Source: Psilocybe azurescens | Taxonomy: Eukaryota > Basidiomycota > Agaricomycetes > Agaricales > Agrocybaceae | DNA length: 64,000 nucleotides | Assembly: GCA_023853785.1 (NCBI GenBank) | Contig: JAJIRX010000177.1 | Coordinates: 25,808 to 89,807, forward strand | Reading direction: 5' to 3' | In this document: positions 47,103 through 58,620 of the stretch, in pieces | How the letters are laid out: each line of letters begins with the position of its first letter | How positions within the stretch are numbered: position 1 is the first letter of the stretch | The notes under the pieces: generated by a model | Told to the model about the DNA's origin: nothing | The model's input: the letters and a program-made list of their open reading frames with translations, nothing else | Database searches by the model: none | Program-made: the position numbers and the translations under genes

Positions 47103-50100
47103 TCAAACACCCACAAAGCTGCTCAACACAAGCACACTCTCCTCGCTCTCCAGCCTCCACTTCGCATCCGTGCCCTTCCCACTCGTGCTGACCGTCTCCG
47201 CACCATCAAACTCGTTCAACCTTCGCAACAGCTTCTCGTCCGAGCTCACAGCCAGCAGGAAGTCCACGTCCAGCCCGCCCGCGCCGTCCCCGCTCCCACC
47301 GTGGATGCTGTTCTCGCTCGCGTCGGCAGCGAGTGCGCTCCCGCCGTCGCTCCCGAACGAGCCATGTGCGAGGCCGAGTCCGAGATCGGATGCGGAGGGG
47401 CTCATTGGGTGCCCATGCCCATGCCCATGCCCGTGTCCGTGCCCGTGTCCATGTCCATGACGGTGCCCCGCCCCAGTCCCCCAGCACCAGCAGACCCACC
47501 TCGGACCACGCCCCCAGGGTGCAAAATCGCGCCCACCGCCGTCGAGCGCGACACGTTATTCGGGAGCACCAGGAAGCTGTTCCTGCCCGGTATAATGCGC
47601 AGGCCATAGCGCTCCCCGAGGGAGTCGAAGATATGGTTCTGCGCTTCCGCCGCTTGGCGCTGCGCCCATTGGCGGTCCGGGTTCTCGGAAGAGGAGGTGG
47701 AGGGCCCGGTCCAGTATCGCCAGACCATTGAGGCTTGGCGTTCCTCGATGAACGAGCCTGGCGTGCGTTCGGTGAACTGCGGGTGATTTCGGTGAGTGGT
47801 TAGTTTGGTGTGTAGGTTAAGAGAAGAGAAGAGGATATAGATGAACGCGACTCACGTAGTTCAAGATCTCTAAACATGAACTTTTCCACGTCAAATTGAA
47901 GTTCGATACCATATTAATCCACTCCCCGCTCCCAAGCCCTCCACCCCTCATCTTGATAAAGCACCCATTCTCCGCTCTACACATGCCATATTCACCATCA
48001 GGGACCACAAAACACAAGAAAGAAAAGAAGGAAAGAAAACAACACTCACACAATCCCAACCCTCGGCACCCGTCCCGCAACAGCCTCCAGCACGCCCGCA
48101 ACCTTGAGCCCACTGAGCAACCACACCTCATTCCTCCGATCCTCGGCCAGCTTCCCCAAGACCCCGAGCGCCTTCTCCACCTCCTCAGGAAGCGGTGCCC
48201 CGGTTCCAGCAGGGGCGGTGGAAGAAGGCGCGTCGAGATCCCCAAGCACAGCCGCCTGCGACAGATCCCGCCTCCACAACGTGCCCTCAAAATCAACCAG
48301 TATCATCCTCTTCCTCGAGTGCTTATGTTTGCCCACCAGCACGCTCACGCTCGTCCCGTTTCCATTAAATCCAGTGGGGAGGTGGGGCTTGACCCGGGAG
48401 TCGCGAGCGGACGCAGTACAGTCGCGCCGGACCCGACGTCGTCGAGGAGCGACGCGGTGTGCTCCGTGTTGGCGCGCACGCAGCGGTTGAGGAACGAGTT
48501 GACGAAGGTCTGTGCTGTTTGCGTGGTGACGTGGTTGTGCAGATCCTATAACATACGATGTCAATGTTAGAGTTTAATCCACAGAACACCGGAAGTGAAA
48601 TCACAAGCGAAGGAGTGAAAGAGGGTAATAGGGAGAGAAAGAAACCAAAAATAAAATATCAAAATCACCCACCTCCCACCGGCTCCTCGCCTCTTCCCTT
48701 CCCATACTCAGCGCCTCCCAGATCGCTCTCGCAGTCCCGCGCGCATCCCACGGGTTCACCGCGATGCAGCTCCGGAACCCGCTGTAGCTGTAGCTCCCCG
48801 TGAACTCGCTCAGCACGAGCACGCCGTGCCTGCCCACTTCTTTCTCGCCGTCTTCCCCAGTAGCCTCTCCGTCCGCGGTTTCAACGCCCTGTGATACCCA
48901 ATCCCAATCAGCGTCATTCAACACAACAACGACAAACGACAGAGAAAAAGAAACACGAAAACAACAACCCACCTCCAAACGATCCTTCCCCTCCTGACAC
49001 TCCACAAACTCGTGCGTCCTGAGCGCCATCCCCTCGCGCAGGCTCGTCACCACAAACACGTCCGCGACCTCGAGCAGCGCGAGGTACTGGCTGAACGTCA
49101 GGTCGCCCGTGTGCAGGAACACGATCGGCGTGTACGTGAGCGTCGAGAAGCGCGCGTTGATGCGCGAGATGATGTCGGTGATGCCGCCGGCGGACGAGGA
49201 CGCGAGCGCCTCGTTCGGGGAGGAGGTGTGCAGCGCGATTTGGATGAGCACGACGCGGTTCTGGAAGGCGGGGTATTTCTCGAGGAAGGTTTCGAAGGCG
49301 ACGAGCTTGTGCCGGACGCCCTGTATGCCAGTCGATAAGTGGGGTGGTGTGCGAGTTGGTATTGGGGGGGGAGGGAAGGGAAGAGGGATAAAGACGGTTG
49401 AGCACATGACCCACACAAGGCATAGAATCCCACAACTCACCTGAATCTCATCCAACTTGTCCCGCCCAACGACAAGCTTCATCCCCGCATATCGTTGCTT
49501 CAGCACCTGCACCCACTCTGCCACCTCCGGCTCGCGTCTTCATATCACAATCATAATCATAGAAAGAAGAAGAAAGTGGAGAGGAGAGGGGAAGGGTGAG
49601 AAAATAAACAAGTCAGCAAAACCCATCGACATGACATTCCACGCAAAAAGAAGGGGTGCGGGTACGGGGAGTGGGTCTGGACCAAAAGGGAAAACAACAA
49701 GAAAAGAAGACCCACCTGCGAATATGCAGCTGGCGCACATCAATCCCCATCGGGAACACGCCCACATCCACAAAGCGTCCGCGTTCAACAACGCCGTCTC
49801 TCACCCTCCCCTCTTCCTTCTTCTCCTTCCCGGCGCTCTCCCCACCGCGTCCCTGTCCGCGTCCCCTTTCCCCTGCACCCCCTTACCCGTCTTCTCCCCG
49901 TCCCATCCTTTCCCCAGCAGCAGCAGCAGCGCCACCGCCCTCCAACTTCTCCAACATCTCCGCGACAGTCAGCCCCTCGCCCTCAGGGACCTGTATCCCC
50001 CTCGGCAGCGCCTCAAAGCTCAATATCCTGCTAACAGTCTGCCTCCAATGCCGCGCATAGCTGCTCGTCTGGAAGCCCACGACATCCGCGCCCAGCATCC

Positions 50101-51448
50101 CCCGCAGCAGATCCTTGCGCACACTCAGACACCGGAAGATCTCCGAGCTCGGGAACGCGACGTGCATGAAGAAGCCGATGGGGGTCGTCGGCGGGATGGC
50201 GGGCGAGAGGCGGAGCAGGAGCGGGAGGAGCAGGAGGTGGTAGTCGTTCACCCAGATGATGTCGCCTTCTTGGTAGGACGCGATGATGGCGTCTGCGAAG
50301 CGCTGGTTGACGGCGACGTATTGGGCGTACGAGGCGGATTCGTAGAAGAGCTTGGTTTTGGGCGCGTCGGGGACGGCGTAGTGCAGACAGGGCCAGAGGA
50401 CCTGGGGTGGCGTCATAGTTGAGTCATAGTTCAAAAGCACAGGACACGAAGACGGAAAGAGGAAGGAACAGAAAGAAACGTCAACGCACCTGATGACAAA
50501 ACTCGTCATAGCAGCTCTGGAACTCATCGTCCGGGATCCACACCGGCAAGCTCTGCCTCTGCGCCAACATCCTCTTATCGATATCCGCCCGCAGCTCCTC
50601 CCCAAACCCATCCGTCGGCGTGCCCAGCGTGCCCACCCACAGCCGCTTCTTCATGCGATCGCCCACACTATCCACCGCGTTCTTCAGACCGCCATTGCAG
50701 TGCGGGTTCGGCTCCATGTGCCACGCCTGCACACCGCCCGCGCCGAACTCGCCGCTGGTGTTGTCCACTGACGGGGAGGTGGGCACGGATCCAGCGCGGG
50801 CGGAGGACGTCGCGCGCCGGGACGTCGAGCGCGATTTGTTCCTGCGCAGCCGCGGGACGGCCTGCGTGTCCGCGTGCGTCGTCTGGTGCTTGCGCGTGAG
50901 CGGGGAGGTGATGCTGGGCGCTGCTGCGGGGTGCGCGGGGTCGTCGCCGGGCGCATCGGTGGTGTCCACTGCGAATCGGGTGAGCTTGTGGAACGGGTTC
51001 GTGGCCTCGCTGGTGGGCGAGCGCGCGGAAGGCGTGGCTAGCCGGCTCTGTCATCGTGATGAAGAAGAAGGTAAGAGTAGGCAACCACGAGATCGGTGGG
51101 TAATAAGCGTACCTTGTCTTTAAGATCGTCCACGATGCTCTTAAGCGGGAGATTGAGACTGGACTGGCGGGTGTGGGTGTTATGACTACTCCCGTTCGTC
51201 GACGTGATGAGCGCCGGCTTGAGCGGCTTCTTTACTGTAGAGTCTGCGGGCGGGGAGCCAGCGATGGCGGCTGCGAGCCTGGAGGACACGGCGGGAATGG
51301 TGTTTTCCGCATCAACCCGGGCCTGCACCTGCGCGATCGTCTCCCGGGAGTGCTGCTCGGGCGTCGGCGGGGAGGACTGGGAGAGCACCGCGGTGGTAGG
51401 CAGGAACAGCGAGGCGATGACGACTCTGTGGTTGCGGAAGGAAGTCAT
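47103..51448 (-). CDS. Trehalose-6-phosphate synthase complex regulatory subunit (TPS3/TSL1-like, GT20 plus phosphatase-like)
   Basis: Large subunit of the trehalose synthase/phosphatase complex, acting in the cytosol. Exons in reading order: 51448-51113, 51047-50490, 50401-49716 (see below), 49537-49441, 49320-48973, 48888-48673, 48545-48050, 47976-47856 and 47776-47103, about 1,170 residues. After a Ser/Thr/Pro-rich N-terminus come GT20 blocks: KRLWVGTLGTPTDGF, IIWVNDYHLLLLPLLLR, GFFMHVAFPSSEIFR, ADVVGFQTSSYARHW, VGVFPMGIDV, VVGRDKLDEIQGVRHKL, TSLREGMALRTHEF and LVLSEFTGSYSY. The phosphatase-like block reads LVDFEGTLW. Catalytic positions differ from synthases (IQG for KG) and phosphatases (DFEGT for DxDGT), which fits a non-catalytic regulatory subunit. 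Frames need a 34-nt intron (49886-49853) or a one-base fix, a two-base fix near 48400, and one more near 47500. Confidence 0.8.
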
Positions 51449-52092
51449 GATGATTGGTGAGTGAGTGAGTGAGGTGGAAGAGTGGTCACTGTATTACTTA
51501 TACTGGAAACGACGTCACTCATCGATGACGCTCTGTGCACCAATTGGGCGGCACTCTCCGATCTCTTATCGCTTTTCGGGTTCAATTCATCCCTTGCCCA
51601 TTCTCTTGTTTACGCCCATTTTCTCACTTTGCTGCCCATGCAGAGTAGATCAGGCCCATCCCGACCCCCCTCCGCGTCTTGCCACCCGCTTTTAGTTTCA
51701 CCGAGACTTTGCCCAACCCAGCGCACGTTGCTCTCCCCTTTGGTATTTTTAGCTGTCCCCGCTTCTTTCGGCCCGCCATCATTCTGTCATCCACTCATCG
51801 CCGCAGTCTCTCAGCTTTTTAGCCTTGCTTTCTCCTCTCCTGCGAACGTTGAGCTGTATATATAGCCACACCATCTTCGCCTCCGTGGAAGTGACACGTA
51901 TCACTCGTTAAAGTGCGGGATTCGAGTTCTAAACGTTGTTAAATGTCAAGGACATTGATCTTTCTCAGCTCTCCGTGAATGACTTCCAATATCGAGCTTT
52001 AACGAGCTCAAGTTCAGCATAATCCATAGCGCTCGACCTTGCACGATCTGGTCGATCTATCCGGTGCGAGAACTAGTCACCCTCAGAGGTAA
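51449..52092. promoter_or_regulatory. Upstream region of the trehalose subunit gene
   Basis: No exon seen. It contains pyrimidine-rich stretches and, on the minus strand, AAGGGGAGAG-type words that could be stress-response elements (AGGGG) of the kind used by Msn2/4-like factors in fungi. That is inference from motif resemblance only. Confidence 0.3.
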
Positions 52093-52281
52093 ATCAAGAG
52101 CCAGCTGTAGATAAAGAGCCAGCCATAGATAAAGAGCCAGCCATAGATAAAGAGCCAGCCATAGATAAAGAGCCAGCCATAGATAAAGAGCCAGCCATAG
52201 ATAAAGAGCCAGCCATAGATAAAGAGCCACAAGAGCCAGCCATAGATCAGGAGCCGGCCGTAGATCAAGAGCCAGTCGTAG
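52093..52281. repeat. 18-bp minisatellite, about 10 units
   Basis: Consensus ATAAAGAGCCAGCCATAG; first and last units vary (ATCAAGAGCCAGCTGTAG, ATCAGGAGCCGGCCGTAG). Unit length divisible by three creates repetitive open frames on the minus strand. Confidence 0.95.
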
Positions 52282-52708
52282 ATCGTTTCCATGGTTGTCG
52301 TGCGGAATCTGGTGCATACTCCTGAAGTCGGTACGTTGGGCCGGTTGGTCCTCACTGTGTGTATTCCGATGTCTTGAAGAAGGTTGACAGGTTTCCGGTG
52401 TCAGTCGCGTGTTTGACACTGAGTTGGGCTACGAGAGTCCACCGAAGTCCATGGATAGTCCTCGCCGCAGTCGTATTTCAGTCCCCTCGGTTTCTGCAAC
52501 ATTGGGCTGTATACCTAAGAAGCAGTACCTATTATGCTCTATAATGTGATAAAGAACGAGAATAGATTAGGGTGGTAAACATCTTAAATCCTGAGAAAAT
52601 CCTAGGATCTCTTACTACTAGGACAGTAATTTAAGCACAGTGCCCCTGTTATCGTTCGAGGTGACATTTGGGTACTATTTCATCACTATCATCCCTTCTG
52701 CCGAGGTC
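52282..52708. other. Spacer without a recognised gene
   Basis: Short open frames only. Confidence 0.4.
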
Positions 52709-54646
52709 TTTCCTTTCCCCCACACAATCCATATGGACTCCACTGGAGTCCACTGGACTTGCACTGGACTCCTGCCAAATTTTCAGTCCAGTCTCAGTCC
52801 AGTGGATTATGAGTCCAGTCAAGTCCACTGGAGTCCACTGGACTGGGGCTTAAATATTCACTGAACAACAACAAATAATGTATTTATTAGCACAGTCCAG
52901 TGGAGTCCACTGGAGTCCACTGGATGCAATAATTAATACAATATCCGAAGTATGATCATTAGTTATTAATATTAATTGCAAAAAATAAAAGAGTAAAATC
53001 AATTGAACTAAACTCTATGAAATAACAATTAAATGAAACAATAATTAAATACACTTGGGAGCAAAGTCTCCCTATGGATACAATTTTGTATTTTGTTCAG
53101 TCCGCGGGGTCAAATTTCACAAGCACATGTGACGCGCGACACGTGCCCGGCATTGGCCGATCGGCACGACAACCATCAAATGAACAACCCCAACCTTTCT
53201 TCCGACTACCACCACCACCACCTCGTCGGTCGGAGCCAGGCGACAGCCAACCCGACGCGACAGAGGTTGGGCGACCGAGGACAAGGACGAGGACACGGAC
53301 GGCGGCTGCAACAGGGACGAGGATGAGGACACAGATGTGGATGCGACAGGGATGAGGACACAACAGGGACAACGACAACAACATGGATGTGGACGCGACA
53401 GGGACGAGGACGGACACAGACGACAGGAACGAGGGACGCTGACGTGGACGCGACACGGACGACGACACGGACGTAGACGCGACAGGGACAACAACGCCGG
53501 ACACGACAGGGACGGGGACAACAGGGACGACGACACAGACGCAGACGGCGGCTGCAACAGGGACAAGGACGGACGGGGAAAACAGGGACAAGGACGGGGA
53601 CGCTGACAGGGACAGGGACAAGGACACAGACGCGACAGGGACAGGGACAAGGACATGGACACGACAGGGACAGGGACAAGGACAAGGACAAGCATGTGGA
53701 CACGACAGGGACAGGGACAAGGACAAGGACAAGCATGTGGACACGACAAGGACAAGGATGTGGACACGACAGGGACAAGGATGTGGACGCGACAGGGACA
53801 AGGACGTGGACGCTGACAGGGACAAGGACGGACGGGGACAACAGGGACAAGGACGGACGAGGACAACAGGGACAAGGATGGACAGGGACAACAGGGACAA
53901 GGACAAGGACAAGGACAAGGACAAGGACAAGGACACAGACACAGACAACGGCTGCGACAACAACGAGGACGCGGACGGTGGCTGCGACAGGGACAAGGAC
54001 GGATGAGGATGCGGACGCGACAGGGACGAGGACGGATGCGGACAGCAGGGACGAGGACGGATGCGGACAGCAGGGACGAGGACGGATGCGGACAGCAGGG
54101 ACGAGGACGAGGATGCGGACACGGACGGCGGCTGCAACAGGGACGAGGATGAGGACACGGACGGCGGCTGCAACAGCAACAAGGACGGGTACGGCTGCTG
54201 CAACAGCGACGGATACTGACGCCGGTACCGATGACCCGATGGACAACATGTACGATGGTAAAGTACTGCTCCTGCTCCCCCTTTTTTATTTTTTATTTTA
54301 TTATCTTTTTCTTCCTTTTGTCTTGGCCCTCGCATGTAGATATGTAGTAATGTATTAAATAGTTATTAATATACTTTATTCCACTAATCTGAATTTATGT
54401 TAAGATTGAATTTATTTACTGTGTCAAGTCCAGTGGACTCCAGTGGACTCCAGTGGACTACAGTGGACTACAGTTATTTTAGTCCATACTCAATGTATAG
54501 TATAAGATCTACTAAAGTGCAGTGGAATCCACTGGAGTCCACTGGACTCTGTTTACCTTTTACACTCAGTATATAGGCAAGTCCAGTGGAGTCCACTGGA
54601 GTCCACTGGAGTCCATATGGACTGTGTGGGGATGGTAAAGTACTGC
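52709..54646. mobile_element. Non-autonomous element E2 with inverted ends and satellite core
   Basis: Left end TTTCCTTTCCCCCACACAAT then CCATATGGACTCCACTGGAG. Right end, read inverted, GCAGTACTTTACCATCCCCA then CACAGTCCATATGGACTCCA. The ends are imperfect inverted repeats, followed inward by arrays of TCCAnnTGGA words (52734-52925 and 54430-54620). The core is a 1-kb hexamer satellite. No transposase is present, so it would depend on another element. Elements at 40127-42273 and 59115-61184 look related. Confidence 0.6.
53240..54240. repeat. Hexanucleotide (GACARG-type) satellite, about 1 kb
   Basis: Long runs of GACAGG, GACAAG, GACGAG, GACGCG and related 6-mers. The period is a multiple of three, so several frames stay open on both strands (a 412-codon frame on the minus strand and up to 220 codons on the plus strand). 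The predicted peptides are pure low complexity (DKDKDKDK or Ser/Leu/Pro/Val repeats), so I do not call a gene. Confidence 0.9.
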
Positions 54647-55071
54647 TTCTGCCAGGCCATCAGCAGAGGACTCGATCGGAGTTGTCCTACGTAATCCGCC
54701 ATCCCATCAATGCAAACGTATATCTTGTCCAACTAATAAGCAACATTAAGATTTTGTGACCAAATCATAGGTCGTATTGGTGGAGTATATATCACTTGTG
54801 TACGTCCCGCCGGCTTTTGAATCTGTACACACCATGCAGAACAATGAGCATCACTCCGCTTCAAGGCCAGTCCTGGTCTTCAAGCCAGTATCCGGTAAAA
54901 ATACTTGAATGCCAAAATATAACGTAACCTCCCACATGCTGTGACACCTTGTCTGGAATCCAAGTCAAACGGCTTGCAATCATCTGATAACCAATCAAAT
55001 CCAACTACGTGAGCTGACAATCTCTTTATTTTCAACGGAGGATGCATTTCTCACTGACACTACTATATGTT
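54647..55071. other. Spacer before the D-gene tandem
   Basis: No gene recognised. Confidence 0.4.
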
Positions 55072-55200
55072 GTTTTCACGAACATGGAAAAGGAAGTGTT
55101 TCTCACGGACATGGGAAAGGAAGTGTTTTTCACGGACATGGGAAAGGAAGTGTTTCTCACGGACATGGGAAAGGAAGTGTTTCTCACGGACATGGGAAAA
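55072..55200. repeat. 27-bp tandem repeat, about five units
   Basis: Consensus TTTCTCACGGACATGGGAAA followed by GGAAGTG. The first unit is diverged (CGAACATGGAAAAGG). It lies about 120 bp upstream of the start of membrane gene D1, so it could sit in its promoter. Confidence 0.9.
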
Positions 55201-55315
55201 TAAGAATAAGTGTATGTGGCGTGGAGGGGGGGCGGGAAAAGACATGTCCGGATTTACATAAATAGCAACACGTCTTCATACCATCTACAGCTCGAAATTA
55301 CCCTCCACTTGCAGA

Positions 55316-56333
55316 ATGGCTACTACCAACATCCCATCTGGAAATGGGACGACCGACGTGCTATCAAGCTCGGGCAGGTGCATAAAGCAGATTCATCAAT
55401 TGTGCACGATCCACTAAACAGATCCAACAAAATTTAGACAGCGCTTCTGGACAACATCCGTCGAGTTCGCACACAAACATGGGCCGAAGACGTATTTAGC
55501 CTTGGCGAAATTACATAGCTGCGGCTTGTATGCCATTATACGATGTTATTACGCCCACAGTTTCCCAGACATCGCAAGATCAGCTCATATAGACGTTAGT
55601 ATATCGATAGCACCCAAAATAAATAATTACACTGATGCTCGGACATATAGCAAACGCTGAGAACGGGATGGAACGAAGCCATATACTGTATGGCTGTGAA
55701 ATGGAAGTTGCTATGTGCACCAGGATGTGGATTACTCTTGAAGTACGTCATCGAGTTTTATCAGTTTTCATTACTAACTACTCATATACCTAGTACATCC
55801 TTCGGATTCTTTCAAATTGCAGGCGTCAATAATAATATGTATGCACGAACAGCGGTCATGTGCACCATCATATCATCAGGGCTTGGTACCGCCGTGTCTG
55901 CGTCGTATATATGTCTGCAATCAAGTTTTCTAGGCCCCAGATTTGCTCAAGGATGGCTTGAGGTGATTATATGGCGTATTTGTGAATTGAGCTCTTCACT
56001 AACTATTTCCGTCGTCAGAGGGCGTCTAATTGTCGTAATAGCAGGAAATCATTCCACTTTTTCATGTTCTTGACTCTACCTTTCTCCCTTCTTGCATGGT
56101 AGGCTATCAGCACCGTAACCTTTACTCATTAAATTTTCTTAGTGTGCAATATTAGGTCGATCTCCTTCGGAGTCCTAGCTTTGTTCATCACAATATTCAC
56201 TGATCCAAATCAAACCTACACTGCTAGTCAAACCAAGTCAATCATTACTGCTGTATTCTTATTTGCTTTGGTCGTATTCCACACTATTCCAGTAATCGGC
56301 GCTGCAAAGCAAATCAACCACATGACTTGGTAA
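55316..56333 (+). CDS. Uncharacterised five-segment membrane protein, copy D1 (intact)
   Basis: Six exons join in phase: 55316-55377, 55438-55594, 55651-55742, 55794-55962, 56019-56098 and 56156-56333, giving 245 residues. Exons 3 and 4 are exactly the same lengths (92 and 169 nt) as exons 2 and 3 of copy A, although the sequences are far diverged, which supports common descent. Key parts: MATTNIPSGNGTTDVLSSS, ALAKLHSCGLYAIIRCYYAH, WKLLCAPGCGLLLK, SFGFFQIAGVNNNMYARTAV, CTIISSGLGTAVSASYICL, FFMFLTLPFSLLAW, SISFGVLALFITIF and IITAVFLFALVVFHTIPVI. About five hydrophobic segments; no known domain. It carries an additional intron in the N-terminal part and a shorter head than A. An intact, diverged family member in tandem with D2. 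Confidence 0.68.
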
Positions 56334-57465
56334 GCCTCTGCGAATTTATGCTGGGACCTAGTAGTAACGACTTGTTTCTCAAGGACCCGTTATAATAATC
56401 CGTCAAACTGTTAGGAGAAAGAATTCAAAGGATATTATTTTCATTCACACGCATTCGAAACATGTTGTAAATCTACCTCTCTTCTACTTTTTTATCCGGT
56501 CAGTACTACCCACACAGACATTGTTTAGTTTTATTCCAACGTCGCCTGCTTTCCATTGGATGTTGGACAGCAGATTCATGTACACACCCTTTATACACTG
56601 GTTCTATGAATAACAATCGAGCTTTTAAATCGATAGCTTACCAAATTTAAGAATCGGATTCGTCTGAGGGCTCCTTAAAAGGCTAGGAAGCTGCAGCACA
56701 GTCCTCTGTTTCTCTGTAAACCGTCAAGTATCGAAATCGATGGCGTGGTGTTTTTTTCACGTGTTGGCTACTTAAAATAGACATATGTCGCTGACCGTGA
56801 CAGGCAGTACAGCTTGCCTCATGTGCTGTGAGTACTGCAGGATACCGAAGGCTCGTGATCAGCCGGTGAAGACGCAGATTAGCAATTGGAATCAGTACGT
56901 GGCACAAGACTAGTTCCTCGCTTTAGATGTTGTCCGGTGTCGTTATGGGTTGAAATGAACATACTATGCCGAGGCAGAAAGCTAAATACGCCACTACGTA
57001 TCGCACGGATTAAAAGCTATTAAAGGTGTTTTTAAGGTTGCCCTGGATTGCCAAGGAGTTGCATTGAGGCCACACACCCAATTGTAAACATTTCTTTTCA
57101 ACTAACAAGAACTCTACCGAAGAAAAGAATGGACCTACTCCTTGAGATTTTCAGCACCTGCAGTGAACGTAAGGCCCATGTGCACAGATTTGGACCGTGG
57201 GTCTCTTGAATCAGAAGTATGATTCGGTGGCAACTTTTGAGAAACTTCCTGAATTGATCTGACAATAGCTGGACGCATTTCAATTTTAATGAATTCGACA
57301 TGCCTAGGACACTATAAATATCAAACCCCACTCCGTTCCTTGAAAGTCAAGCCTACCAAGTTCAGCCATAAATACCGCGGCATCGCACATCGTAGTGTAG
57401 ATTTCAGCTCCTTCCTTCTTCTACAACTCAAATTTTCCCTCTTTGCTTTATGACTCACCATCGAC
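56334..57465. other. Spacer between D1 and D2
   Basis: 3' flank of D1 and promoter side of D2. No other gene recognised. Confidence 0.4.
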
Positions 57466-58362
57466 ATGACTTGCAATGGATGGACCAACGTACTCTCAAT
57501 GTCGGAGAGGTACATAGCACAGCTTCGCCAATCTTGCACAACCCACTAAGCCCATTTTAGACTCCGCTTCTGGACCACATTCGTCAAGTTTTCCCACGAA
57601 CTTAGACTTACGGCCTACATAGCCTTAGTAAAATTACATAGCTGCGAATTGCACACAGTTCTGCAATGCTATTACGCCCACAGCTCCACAGATAATGACA
57701 GAGGGGCTCATATGGACGTCAGTGCTTTGATAATGTCCAAAAGAAAGGGCTATACTAATATTCGGACATGTAGGAAACGTTGAGAACTGGATGGAATGAA
57801 GCAGTGTACAGTATATCTGTAAAATGGAAGTTGCTCTGTGCACCAGGATGTGGATTACTCTTGAAGTCACGTCACCGAGTTTTATCAATTTTCATTACTA
57901 ACTACTCATGTACCTAGTACATCCTTTGGATTCTTTCAAATTGCAGGCGTCAATAATAATATGTATGCACGAACAGCGGTCATGTGCACCATTATATCAT
58001 CGGGCCTGGGTACTGCGGTGTCTGCGTCGTATATATGTCTGCAATCAAGTTTTCTAGGCCCCAGATTTGCTCAAGGATGGCTTGAGGCGAGTATATGACG
58101 TACTTGTGAATTGAAATCTTCACTAACTATTTCCGTTGTCAAGGCATCTAATTGTCGCAATAGCAGGCAATCATTTGACTTTTTCATGTTCTTGACTCTA
58201 CCATTCTCCCTTCTTGCATGGTAGGCTATCACAACCGTAACCTTTATTCAGTAACACTTCTCAGTATGCAATATTAGGTCGATTTCTTTTGGTGTATTAA
58301 GTTTGTTCATCACAATTTTCACTATCCAAATCAAACCTACACCGCCAGTCAAACCAAGTTAA
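57466..58362 (+). pseudogene. Uncharacterised membrane protein family, copy D2 (C-terminal frameshift)
   Basis: Tandem partner of D1 with the same six-exon plan: MTCNGWTNVLSMSE start, FWTTFVKFSHE, LVKLHSC, GWNEAVYSISVKWKLLCAPG, SFGFFQIAGVNNNMYARTAV and FFMFLTLPFSLLAW. In the last exon one base is lost (TTCACTATCC versus TTCACTGATCC), giving an early stop at 58360-58362 and removing the last membrane segment. The donor after GCGLLLK changed from GTACGT to GTCACG, which may also weaken splicing. Probably non-functional, although a shortened protein is possible. Confidence 0.65.
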
Positions 58363-58620
58363 TCATTACCACTGTATTCTTAATCGCTTTGGTCGTGTTC
58401 CACACTATCCCAGTAATCGGCTCTGCAAAGCAAATCAACCACATGACTTGGTAAGCTTCTGCAAATTTATGCTGGGATCTAGTAGTAATGACTTGTTTCT
58501 CAAGGACCCGTTATAATAATCCATTGTTAGGAGAAATAATTCAGAGGATCTTATTTTCATTCATACGCATTAGAAACATGTTGTAAATCTACTTTTCTTC
58601 TACATTTTTATCCGGTCAGT

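Larger units (their letters stand above)
44675..49790. repeat. Segmental duplication B (fuller sister of 16695-21950)
   Basis: Collinear with duplication A. Sequence continues past 49790 into the 5' exons of the trehalose gene, which are absent from A. This copy therefore keeps the ancestral gene structure at the 5' side of the trehalose gene. Confidence 0.85.
55316..58620. repeat. Tandem duplication of the D gene unit (period about 2.15 kb)
   Basis: 55316-56520 and 57466-58620 correspond along coding and 3' flanking sequence (for example GCTGGGA(C/T)CTAGTAGTAA at about 56350 and 58470). The sequence between them (56521-57465) is not clearly repeated. Confidence 0.75.

Noticed and set aside
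49457..50422. 321-codon frame on the plus strand
   Set aside because: Antisense shadow of the GC-rich trehalose subunit exons, whose minus-strand reading carries conserved GT20 motifs.
52093..52281. CRISPR-like array
   Set aside because: Units are directly adjacent without spacers; it is a simple 18-bp minisatellite in a eukaryotic genome. The same holds for 55072-55200.
53097..54335. 412-codon open frame on the minus strand (and 220 codons on the plus strand)
   Set aside because: Both are generated by a hexanucleotide satellite; peptides are low-complexity and several frames are open at once.
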